From assembly GCF_000002985.6 (NCBI RefSeq), contig NC_003281.10, forward strand, positions 8,804,001-8,868,000: a stretch of 64,000 nucleotides of DNA, in the 5' to 3' direction. Source of the DNA: Caenorhabditis elegans. Taxonomy: Eukaryota > Nematoda > Chromadorea > Rhabditida > Rhabditidae. Each line of letters begins with the position of its first letter. Position 1 is the stretch's first letter. The position numbers were made by a program, and so were the translations under genes. Below are positions 1 to 10,380 of this stretch, piece after piece. The notes under the pieces are model-generated. The model made no database searches. It was not told where the DNA came from and saw nothing but the letters and a program-made list of their open reading frames with translations.

Positions 1-1625
1 TGTAGTAGAAGTTCATACGAATTCAACAAATTCAACAAATCATCAGAATAATGGACTTACTCAAAACGCGCCAGCGTCTACTTCAATGCAAGCTGGAACT
101 AGTAGCAATGGTAAGTTTTTGTAAAATCAATTTTTTTTTACAATTGAACTATCAATTTTTGAAAGTAAAACTTTTCTGATCAAATTTTTTCTTATAATTT
201 GAGTTAACTTATAGTTTTTTTCAAAAAGTTTTTGTTTTAAAAAAGCTGTTTCTGACACGAAAATTTAAGCCAGCTATTTTTAGATGGAGTTATTTCTCAA
301 AACGGAACTTCATCCACTTCACAATCGAATCGACTCAATCTTCCATCATTCATGGAACAGCTGTTGGAACGACAATGGGATCAAGGATCAAGTCTTCTTA
401 TGGCAAATGCACATTTTGATGTTGCACAACTTTTGAGTTGTCTTTTCCAACTAAAGTCTGAAAATTTTCGACTCGAAGAAAACTTGTCTGGTCTTCGTAA
501 ACGACGAGATCATCTTTTTGCTTTGAACTCTCGATTGGCTGAAGTGAACACACTGGATGTTTCGAAACGACAAAGATCAGATGGATTACTTCTTCAACAA
601 CAAATTGCACATCACCTGGATCCAACATCGATTGTTCCGAAAGCTGAAGTACACAAACAAGAACCATTGTCTGCGCCTACGTCTGTCCCATTGCCTGCGA
701 ATCATAGCAGCTCTTTGTTTGAAGACATCAAGGCACCAAAAGCTACGTACAGCAGGAAAACTCCATCCAATATACCTCTAACTGTTCCACTGTCAACGGC
801 TGCTACTGCATTGACTACGACTACCGCTGCATCATCAGGTGCTCCAGTTAACTCAAATATTCAGAATCACAGGTATGAATTGTAGTTTCATTGAGATTTA
901 TTAAAATTTTGAGTTTTTAGAGCAACACCATCCACCGCTGGTGCTCCAATGGCTGCAACTCCCATCATGACTGCAGTTACATCTGCAAATGAATTAGCTG
1001 CACTCAGTCCGGAACGCGCACAAGCTCTTCTGAACATGTATCGCATGCCACTTGTAGGTTTTTGCGATATTTTAAAAGTTTAAAATTTTTTGTATCGAAC
1101 TGTATTGCACAGATTTTTTGAGATGGGTCTTGACAAAAAAAAGTTTATGGTGGTGTTGTATTAAAACAATTTTTAACGGAAAAATGGATTGAAAACAAAA
1201 AATAAGCAAGAAAACTAAACGAGAAAGCAGCAGCAAAATAAATTTTTAAAAACTACCAAAAACTTTTTTGCGCACCGAGACCCATCTGAATAAATCCGTA
1301 CTTGTGAAATTTGAAAATATTACAAGATTTTAAACATACAAACTTTTACATACCGCATTCTTTTCAAAATTTAAATAACTAATCTAAAATAAAAATTGTA
1401 CTTTTAATTTAAAAATTATAATTCTAAAACCCATATATATATTTTGTTCAGGATGCCAACGTTGCTGCACAACTATCGATGATCACCAACTTCCCGGGCC
1501 AAGTCAATCCAAGTCTATTCTCACGACTTTTGGCTGTTAACATGATGAATGGAGGTCTCCAGCCAAATGGACAACCCCTTTCAGCTCTTCCACCACCAAC
1601 ATCTGCAACTCCGAATGGAAAATAA
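1..1625 (+). CDS. zfp-1: ZFP-1 (AF10 homologue), C-terminal exons, left edge cut
   Basis: Chromatin protein of the AF10/MLLT10 family. Exons 1(partial)-110, 284-872, 921-1053 and 1452-1625 splice in phase to TAA at 1623 and give the last 334 residues. The key block is the octapeptide-motif/leucine-zipper: EQLLERQW at about 358-381 followed by a heptad-like helix with FQLKSENFRLEENL. In AF10 proteins this region recruits the DOT1L H3K79 methyltransferase. The rest is a low-complexity Ser/Thr/Pro/Ala/Asn tail. The N-terminal PHD fingers that define the family lie outside the window. Intron 3 (1054-1451) holds a small inverted repeat. The identification rests on the octapeptide motif plus neighbouring prx-19 and pat-2, and I am confident of it. 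Confidence 0.9.
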
Positions 1626-2363
1626 CAACTGCAATCTGAAATTTTAATTTTTTCACTCTCCAAAAATCAAGTTTAACTTCGTGTTTCTAAAATAATACCT
1701 CAATTCCCCCTCTCCTCATTCACTAAAAAATAAGAAATTTTGGTTTTCCTTATCTCTCAACTCTCATCCCGGTTTTTGATCGATTGATTTCGCTTGCATC
1801 GTGGATTTTTTGCTGTATTTTGAAAACATTTTTTTCTATAAAAATCCAATAACTACCTTTTTGTCTCAAATCCACATATATGTCAAAAACTTTGAATTTT
1901 GCGGGTCATATTATTTCTCTATTTTGAAGCGCATTTGCTCTTCTCGGCGTCACTTTTCTCCATCTCATCCTTCCCCAATTCTCACTCTTAAATACTTGCA
2001 CCGCCTATAGTGTGTTTTTATGTGTGAACCAATTCCTGTCAATTACTTATCCTACTATCATCACCACCTCCGTAAAATTGTGCCTCTCTTACTTATTTTT
2101 TTACCCACTCATACAACTTCCACAATCCCCCATCCACCCCCTCAGTCTCACGATTTGCATTCGATATTTATTGAATTACCTATTGTTCTTATTGTTGGTT
2201 ATATTCATTTGTCACTGTGCTTATTTGAATCAAAACCGAAAATTTATTGAAAAATTTGGAAAAAAAAAGAAAAATTTTAAAATTAAAAAGTCGTTTTTTT
2301 ACTTGAAAAGCAACAATTGAAGAACAACAATATCAACAAACAAACAACTTGGAGAATAAATTA
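1626..2363 (+). other. zfp-1 3' UTR and convergent intergenic spacer
   Basis: This stretch is AT-rich and pyrimidine-rich, with short open frames that look spurious (no splice or codon signal). An AATAAA at about 2355 lies only ten bases from the stop codon of the convergent minus-strand gene, so the two 3' ends nearly abut. No gene is seen here. Confidence 0.5.
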
Positions 2364-3346
2364 TCATGACTTTAAGAAAAGTCTTTTCGGAGGAAGGTCA
2401 TCTCCCATTCCTTCAGTTTCACGTACTCCGGCTCCGTAGGTGATAATCGCGATAAATCCCTGAAAAAAGTAGAAATTAAATAAAGGAATGAAAATTGTCT
2501 GATTACCTGATTATCAGGTGCTGTTCTAATAAAATCTGGTGTAGTTTTCAGGCGATCGTTCATCTGAAATTTGAAAAATATTAATTTTTATATTTTTTAA
2601 ATCTGAAGTTTTATTTTAAGTATTATTAACCAGACGCGAAAATTCACGAGCGGGTCGCCAAAATTAGGGTACCCGGTCTCGACACGACAATTTTTGTTAA
2701 ATAAAAAACGCGCGTGCGCCTTTAAAGAGTACTGTACCTCAACAAGAGTTCCACGAACACCTGCTCTCACGACATGCTCTGAACCATCTTTGCATTTGAA
2801 TGTACACAATTTTGAGTCGGGTTGTAGAATAAGAGCTCCCTGAAATCATTTTTAATACTATTTTATTTTCAAATTAATTTTGTTTTACCCACTTTTTTTC
2901 CTTTTCCAGAAACTTGATTTGTTGAACGATCTGCGCCGTGCTTCTTCGTCGTTCCAAAATCCACTTCGACAACTTCACTTTCAGGAATCTAAACATTTTG
3001 AATTGTTTTCTATACATATAATAAAAAAATTTTCTTTATAAAATGTATTTTTTGCAAAACAGATAAATTCACACTTTTCCGTATGTAGTTCGCAAATCTT
3101 AGTAAATCGGCATGTATCAAACCGCACCAGGCCTGTTTTAATAGAATATTCAAATTTTTCGCCGAATTTTTCCGGGGTGAGATCTGTATGCGCCTTTAAG
3201 TGTGCCTTTCAGAAAAATCTCACATTTCGAAGAACGACAACGGTGACACCACTTGGATGATGAAGATATGCAATATTATCATAAAGTTCCGAACTTTTTC
3301 TTGAATAAATTCGATCGACTACAGAAGCATATGAGTGTCCAGACAT
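2364..3346 (-). CDS. Abitram/FAM206A (Simiate) homologue
   Basis: Five exons on the minus strand: 3346-3224, 2988-2893, 2839-2738, 2563-2507 and 2459-2364. All are in phase and give 157 aa ending in TGA at 2364-2366. The protein matches the vertebrate Abitram family by its N-terminal SVVDRIYSR, the central LCTFKCKDGSEHVVRAGVRG and the terminal GFIAII block, in the family's order. Human Abitram (about 181 aa) is described as a nuclear-speckle and actin-regulating protein in neurons; function in worms is unknown to me. The gene follows prx-19 on the same strand with 484 bp between stop and start, so co-transcription is possible. Intron 3 begins exactly at a dispersed repeat that provides the 5' splice site. 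No signal peptide or membrane segment is visible. Confidence 0.8.
2640..2738. repeat. Dispersed GGTCTCGACACGAC / GCGCCTTTAAAGAGTACTGTA repeat
   Basis: One copy of a repeat seen several times in the window: a tract like TACCCGGTCTCGACACGACAA, then a spacer, then GTGCGCCTTTAAAGAGTACTGTA. Related copies lie near 24700, 39863-40114 and 41427-41755. The last two are inverted pairs able to form hairpins. This copy fills intron 3 of the Abitram homologue. Confidence 0.7.
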
Positions 3347-3830
3347 CTGAAATATTTAATTGAAAGCAAATTTATTTTCTAAAAATATGATATTTGTAGT
3401 CTCATTAATGATAGATAAATTTCTGATTCTGAAAAATATCAATTACAGTTAATTGTGATCATCAAGTGTTCAAAGGGAATTCAAATTCATAAATCTTTAT
3501 TGATTTGAAACATGTTTGGATATAAGGAAAAGACTGTAATTTGGAAAATAATTTGGCCACACACTTGAAAAGCGAACTTTAAAAGAAAAATCTATTCGTT
3601 GAAGCATAACAAAAAAAACAAAAAAAAACCAAACTAGTAACTGACTTAGAAAATGTGGAAAATAACTGAGGACACTTATTGCTACACTGGGGAAGAGACA
3701 TTTCTATTCAGGGATTATCATATTGAAGAGTTGATGGGAAACAGTTATGTTTTTTAAACACAAAAGTTTATTTTTTCTAAAATTCTATTTCTTTGGCTTC
3801 AATTTGATATAACAACATAGTTAATAGTAT
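3347..3830. other. Spacer between prx-19 and Abitram homologue
   Basis: AT-rich DNA of 484 bp between two minus-strand genes. It should hold the prx-19 3' UTR and either a promoter or a trans-splice acceptor for the downstream gene. The bases just before the downstream start (minus strand ATATTTCAG then ATG) form a good 3' splice site, consistent with trans-splicing. No other gene is seen. Confidence 0.5.
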
Positions 3831-5289
3831 TCACATAATTGAGCACGCTTCAGTTGCTGCTGCAGCATCGGCAACTTTCGGAAGACCAGACTCATCAATT
3901 TGCCATCCATCTGGAAGTGCTCCAACAAGTTCTTTTGGTGGATATCCGTATTGTTGGAGCTCGACGAGCAACTTTCCAAGCTTCTCAAAATGTTCGATAG
4001 ATGCTGGATCCGCTTCGGGAGCAGGTTGAGTGGCTGCGTCTACAGGTTGAACTTCGGCCAATTCTGGTTGTTTTTCGAATTCTGTGCAGATTTTTCCAAG
4101 AACCTGAAAAATAGTAAATTTTGGGAGAAATATTACTTGTTCACAGCTTTTAGAAAAAAAATTTTTTTAGAAAATTTTTTTTTAAAGAAAAAAAAAACAT
4201 TGAGTAAAGTGACACTATTGTTTGTCATTTGGGCAAAAAAAAAATTTAAAAATACATATATTTTTTTTACGTTTTTGCACTAAAATTTCGAATAGCTGAA
4301 TTATTTTTGAATTCCCGCACAAAATCATATTTTTGAATATTTTGAGTTAGGTTTTTCTTTAACTATTGAATTGAAATAATTTTTTTTCAACATTTCAGAA
4401 ATTTTCTGCAACAGTTGAAAATAATGCTTAATTATAGATTTGTATTTTAAATATTTTTCGGTTTTTGTTTCAAAGAATTCGTCGAAAAATTTGAGAAATT
4501 GTGTTTCAAGTCAATAAATAGAAAGAAAACCAATAAATATAGCCGGAAAACACGAACATTTCGAAATTGGTCATTTTTCGTCGTGCGAGAATACAAAAAT
4601 AATTTGGCTTTTTCTATATTTTTGTTGCAAATGTGAGAAAATAACCTCGAATTGTTTCTCATATCGTTCCTTTGTTTCAGCATCTAAACCAGCACCGTTA
4701 TCCTCCAAATACTTTGGATAGTTATCGAAAATTTCTTTAAGTGGGGGATACATGACTTCTTTTGAAGCTAGAGTTTGCATAATCATGCTCATAAATGGCT
4801 CCATTGGAGAATTTGGAGAACGTAACATATCAAGACCAGCCATAAATTCTTCTGGGTTGCTAGCATTTGCAACATTTGATGAGCATTCCATAAGTTGTTT
4901 TAATGCATCCATCATTGCAAGAGCTTCTGGATCATTTGGATCAAGTGGCTGTTCTCCTTCTCCTTCTGATGGATCTGCTCCAGCTTTTTTCATGGCTTCT
5001 TCTTGCAGAGTCACCATTTGTTCGAGCATTTTCTGGAAGTCTTTCGCAGCTTTTTGTGCAGCTTCTTGATCAGCTGAAGCCATCAGTTCATCGAGTTCAT
5101 CATCTGTTGTACGTGGTTTTGGTCTGAAAAATAAAACGGATGAGAAACTAAAACTTTTTTACTTTAGGCTTAAAAAACATTTAAAACTTACGCTGGTGTC
5201 GCCGTGAATTCTCCCAAAGTTTGATCAAGCAAAGCGGCAAGCTCTTCCTCTGTTTTGTCTTTAATATTTTGGGTTGTTTCGTCAGTCAT
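3831..5289 (-). CDS. prx-19: Peroxin-19, import receptor for peroxisomal membrane proteins
   Basis: Exons 5289-5192, 5123-4646 and 4103-3831 join in phase to a 282 aa protein. PEX19 is a cytosolic/farnesylated chaperone that binds newly made peroxisomal membrane proteins and delivers them to PEX3. The features fit: an acidic N-terminus with a DDELDELM-type segment, a long acidic/Met-rich helical middle (LEQMVTLQEEAMKKAG), the conserved MYPPLKEIFDNYPKYLE block, and a C-terminal CaaX box CSIM just before TGA at 3831-3833. The start is chosen because a pyrimidine-rich 3' splice site (TTTTTCAG) lies a few bases upstream, as expected for SL trans-splicing. No frameshift or missing element is seen. 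Confidence 0.93.
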
Positions 5290-6090
5290 CTTTTTCTGAA
5301 AAAGAGGCAAAATAAAAAGTCGAAAGAGTGAGGCGGTGAGAAGAAAAGGGGGAAATAAGTGAAAAGGAGAAATGCGGGGGTACTTTTGGATCGATAAAAC
5401 ACACAATCGGTGAACACACGGGAGGTTGTGTTCTTATCAAATAAAAACAAATGGGTACAGTGTACTATTTATGTGTTCAGATTTATCGATAAGGATCATA
5501 TGTTAAAATTGCTATGATTATTAAAAAAATCGAATGGCAAGGTCGCAATGTTTTCAGATTTCGGTGGGATCCATAGTAAGCTACTTAAAAATCGAATGAC
5601 ATTCTTTTTCTGTCATAAAATTACTTTAAAAATCAATAAAATCAACTTAAATTCAAAAATATACTGAAAATTAAATAAAAGCGCTGAAAAATTCTAGTTT
5701 CGTTCACAAATTACATCACGGAAAAGTTTTTATCTACGGAGCGCGCTTGCGACAGTTGTTGGCGGTAGTTCAAATTCGAATGCCTGCTCGTCGTTTCTTG
5801 TTTAAACCGCTGCGCAATCAGTTGTTTGCAAAAGGACAACTGCTTCTCGGTAGGAGATTTACACAAATCTAGTGTAATACACATATGTTGGGGTTGTTGA
5901 AAAATATATGAAGGAGTTCATACGTTGACGACGTGTGGTATAGTTAATCAAAAGATTTACCATATTTTCAGGCAAATAAGAACGCTCCGCCCATATAGTT
6001 TGGGTCTCATTAGGTTTTGGCGGCAAAACCGAGAATAAAAACGTTTTCAATTATTTTGCCAATTTTTTAAGCATTTCTGGCAGTTTTCTA
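5290..6090. other. Intergenic region, prx-19 promoter and short GC-richer block
   Basis: Mostly AT-rich. The exception is 5735-5850, which is GC-richer and has an ATG at about 5780 followed by an open run to a GT donor-like site near 5850. I cannot find a continuation, so I do not call it an exon. Near 5995-6025 there is a piece of the dispersed GGGTCTCATTAGG repeat seen elsewhere in the window. Confidence 0.4.
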
Positions 6091-6752
6091 AATTTTTTGG
6101 CCCATGATCCAAGGGTACATCGAATTGAGGGTACATTTGTTCTCGGGGTACATTCGAGCAAAGGGTACAATCATTCTTAGGGTACATCCAACGGTTTGTT
6201 CAGAGGGTACATCCATGGGATTTTCATAGGGTACATCGGCACTATGTTCCAAGGGTACATCCAATTTTCAAGGGGTTCAACGGAAATTTATAACTGAAAT
6301 TTCTTAGAGTTGTGATTTCTCATAATCATTTTTGCATATTATCACTTTTTTTCTTTTTTTAACTGCCGTATTGAAAAATTCGAATTAAACCATTGTTTTG
6401 TAATTCATAAAATTGAAATCAAGAAACAAAACAATGGTTTAATTCCGAATTTTTCAATATCGACAGTAAAAAAACCGAAAAAAAGTCGATAATATGCGAA
6501 AATGATTATGAGAAATCACAACTCTAAGAAATTTCAGTTATAAATTTCCGTTGAACCCCTTGAAAATTGGATGTACCCTTGGAACATAGTGCCGATGTAC
6601 CCTATGAAAATCCCATGGATGTACCCTCTGAACAAACAGGTGGATGTACCCTAAGAATGATTGTACCCTTTGCTCGAATGTACCCCAAGAACGAAAAATC
6701 GCTCGATGTACCCTATTCCGATGTACCCTCGGATCATGGGCCAAATTTTTTT
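6091..6752. mobile_element. Fold-back (long inverted repeat) element with internal GGGTACAT repeats
   Basis: The left arm starts AATTTTTTGGCCCATGATCC at 6091. The right arm ends in its reverse complement GGATCATGGGCCAAATTTTT at about 6731-6750. The arms stay complementary for close to 300 bp to a short loop near 6400-6420. Inside each arm, GGGTACAT (left) or ATGTACCC (right) recurs every 20-40 bp, about seven times per arm, with small insertions making the right arm longer. No transposase-like frame is present, so this is non-autonomous. The open frames across the right arm are by-products of the repeat. Confidence 0.8.
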
Positions 6753-9700
6753 GTTATTCTAATTATTTTATGTTACACTTCATTCACGTTTTATCTTGAA
6801 ACAAATTGTTAAAACACCAATACCTAACAAGACCCATTTGGCGTTGGAGATTACACTCATATTTCAAAATACGCATATTTTAAGTCCCCATAACAACATT
6901 GAAAAAATTACATTAGGATAAACTTTTCCCAAAGTTTTAACTGAAAATTCAGATTACTATAATTCGAAGTTCAAACAAATCTTCATTATCTGGTTGTATA
7001 TCAATATCTCATTCACCATATGCTCTTTCAAACCAAGAAAAGGGCGGAGGAGGGCGCCCATGTGAATTCCCGAGAGGGTGTGTCCTTTTCTCCCACTTCT
7101 TCTTCACTTTTTGATTTTATCTCTTTGAGTAGCACCATAGTCTTTCTCGTCTTCTTCTACACTTGCTCTCTCTCTCTCTACACAATCTGCTAATTGTCAT
7201 TCTTTTCAAAACGAACATTCCTAGGGACCGCCCATCTCTGGGTCCTTAACCCAATTTAAGGGTGTCTCTGTGTATAAGATTTCTTGTTGCATGTAAAATT
7301 TGATTGTACTCGTTATCCTTGTGCCGACTATGTCGTTTAATGATTGCGCAATCAAATTTTCGCCTGTTCCGCTTGCGAACGTCTCCCGGAATTTGATAGC
7401 TTTGACGAAATGTGGCGCCTATTTCTTTGCTTTATGACTTTTTCGGTATGAATAATCTCTCAATTTTAAACTATTTTTAAACTCTAAAATGCAAAACTCC
7501 GAAGGAAAAGTTAAGGCGAATCAAAGATTTTTTTTACAGTCAAAAAGTGGCAATTACAAAGTTTTTAGTAGTCATTATTTTGGAAAAAAGTTTTTCTTCG
7601 AGTTTTATTTACTTTTTGAATGTTTCTATTAATTACCATATGGTTCTAGGAGTATTTGTAGGTTGAAAAATAGTTCATACATAGAAGAATGCCCTACATT
7701 TCTCAAAAAACCGAAATTTTAAAATAATTATTTTCCCTGCTTTAGAACAGAATTTTTAATAAATTGACTGTGAAACTTGCAGAATTTTAAAAGTTAGGCT
7801 CCACCCATATCTTGTTCTTTTCTACGTTTTTGTAAAGAATTTTACGAACTGTATTTCCACAAATATTACCGAGGAGAACATGCAACAAACTCCAAAAAAA
7901 TTAGTTTTCACATTCGAATAATTTTTTTGTATCTAGATAATATTGCTGGTAGTTAACTAAACATCAAAAAAGGGGTAACAATTATCATAGTTCGAAGTTA
8001 GCATATTTTTTCAAGGAATTTAAAGTTTTTTAAATTTCTTTAAAAAAATTATCAAAACTATTATTTTTAACCAGAAAAAAAACGAAATATACTTGAGGTT
8101 ACTGTAGCTCCAAAATTCTGATCAAGTATAGATCAAGACCGGTCTGTCCTATTTTGTAGTAGATTTTCCAAAAATCGTAAAACTCACAAATGTTATAAAT
8201 CTCAATATATCATCACACAATCTGTAGAGAATATTTTAATGTGTCGCTATAATTTAACCTATTAAAAAAAGAACATATGACAGATACGCTTATCAAATAT
8301 TTTCTGTGTGTCCTCCTTTATCCAATCCATCACCTAATCTTATTTTCTCTGTCAGTTTCCAATTATTTTCTTTTATTTCAAATCTATGTCCTTCGTCAGA
8401 ATCCGCCACACCTCTTTTTTTATTGATGTATTTATCCTCTCTTTCTCTCCTCATTTTGTTTCTCCTACCAATTGACAACAAATTACCCATTTAAATTTCT
8501 ATGCGTTTTTTCTTGTGTTTGATTTCTCGGTTACTTTTCCTCTTTTTTCCAGTCGTGTGTCCAGTTCCGATTGACGCCCATAACTGGTTTTGTATGATCC
8601 AATTCAATTACTCGTCGATTACCCACAGAAACCGTTCACTTTTTCCCTTTTTCGACTACTTCTCTTACTATTTTTTGGGGTGTTCACGTTTATTGTGGTT
8701 TAAGTCAAAGTATTGCTTGTGAGGATTTCATATAAATTCTTTCTTAGTAGATTTATAGGGCGAATTATGAAAATAAAACGCTGAAAATATTTTTTAGATG
8801 TTTAGAATTTTAGTCAAGTTTTCCAAAATTAAAAATGAGAGCAGCAGTCGCATGTTTGTACCGTTGCAAAATTTACCTAGAAGGTACCAAAAAGCCTATT
8901 ATATGAAGTTTTCTGGAAATATCATATTTTATTAATTCACAAAATTTCCATTTCTGAGTAAAGGTAGAAATTTCCGGCAATCATCAATTGCCGAATATTT
9001 TCGCCAATTTTTAAACTTAACTATATTTCGAAAATTAATAAAAATCTCATTTCTTTTCACAGCTTTAATATTTTTTAAAAGAAACTATTTAAGACTTTTA
9101 AAACATTTCGAGCTCAAAAAGTGACAATTTTTCCACAATATATGTACATTTCTAGGAGACTGAATTTATTAAAATTATCAAACTTATATTGTACTTCAGC
9201 TGATTATACATATTCCTTTAGGTTACATTTTCTGCCTCTTCCTATATTAAATCCTGAAATTGCATTCTTGACAGAAATAAAAAATAAGGGCACGTTGTCG
9301 TGCATGGGGTGTCCCGAGAAATGTGACTGCACTTTGAGAGCTTATATCTTGGCTTAGGGTTGGCGGTTTTTTGAGCAATTTGTTTCAATAGCTTACAAAA
9401 ATAGCGCCTTCCATCGTCATCATTGTGGGGGCGCTTTTGGGAAGGCTAAAACACTGATTTGAGCGGGATTCTGGAGTATGGTCGAAATGGATGTATTCTT
9501 TGTGCTGACGAATTTCATGTTTTTTCAGCCCCAAATCTTCAGTTTTTCTGACATTTGGTTCCAATTTGTGCGCAAGAGAGAACTTCGTATTTCCAATTTT
9601 TTGAAACTATTTTGAAAAAAATTGGCCCACTTTCCAAAATGTAGGCCATCATTCAATTTTTGCAAAATCAAAAAGATTGATTAAACGTGAAAAACTTTTC

Positions 9701-9840
9701 TACCACTCTCTCTCTCTCTCTATTTTTGGTGATGAATTCGATAATTTTCATTTCTTATTTTTAATAACGTGAGGAAAACTCAATTTTGAAGACTTTTCGA
9801 GATTTTTACTTTTTCCCTAATCTAATTGAGGGCCGCACTT
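6753..9840. other. Intergenic DNA, no convincing gene
   Basis: About 3.1 kb of AT-rich DNA. It contains a CT microsatellite (about 7166-7180; another at about 9705-9722), a fragment of the dispersed GAGACCC repeat near 6830-6880, and a GC-richer block at 7020-7450. That block ends in a 34-codon frame from an ATG at about 7330 and a GTATGA donor-like site near 7445. It could be a promoter or non-coding first exon for a downstream gene, but the sequence alone does not settle this. Confidence 0.4.
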
Positions 9841-10085
9841 TTTGAACATGTTGGCTACTTTTAACCTGACTTCCAGCAGGACAGGCTGGAGGCCTGCAAT
9901 GCTATTGTTTTTCAGTAAAACCCAAAAATCAGGGATTAGGGCCGCCTTCTTACTCTTTGAAACTTTAGGCCTTTTCTATCCCTACTCCCAGCAGAGCAGG
10001 CTGGAGGCCTTCTCTGAGAGGTATGTTTCTATAACTACGTATGTTTTTGGAAAGGTAATGAAAAAGGTCACCTAGGTCAGTTAAC

Positions 10086-10380
10086 CGGATTGAGGGCCGG
10101 AGGCCCGAATACACAAAAGTATTGGACAGCCGTTAAGCCTATACTGAGCCCAAAAACTCGAGTTGAGGGCCGCAGGCCCGAATACACGAAGAAGTGTTGG
10201 AGATCCGTCAAGCCTATTCTTAGCATAATAATTCAGTTCGAGTGTCGCAAGCCTAAATAGACGCAGAAGAGTTGGACAACTTTTAGGCCTATTCTGAGCC
10301 CAATAATTCATGTTGAGGGCCGCAGGCCCGAATACACATAGAAGCGTTGGACAACTGTTAAGCCTATTTTAAGAACAAAA
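10086..10380. repeat. Tandem repeat, ~76 bp unit, about four copies
   Basis: Four successive units share the core GTTGAGGGCCGCAGGCCCG, then AATACAC, GAAG.GTTGGA, AAGCCTATTCTGAGCCCAA and TAATTC. They begin at about 10086, 10161, 10237 and 10312. The third copy is the most diverged. Each unit carries a short palindrome, GGGCCGCAGGCCC. A minus-strand frame runs through three units but looks like a repeat artefact. Confidence 0.85.

Noticed and set aside
6538..6812. Repetitive frames in the fold-back element (DVP and RVH repeats)
   Set aside because: They are translations of the ATGTACCC/GGGTACAT repeats. Codon content and context do not support a gene.
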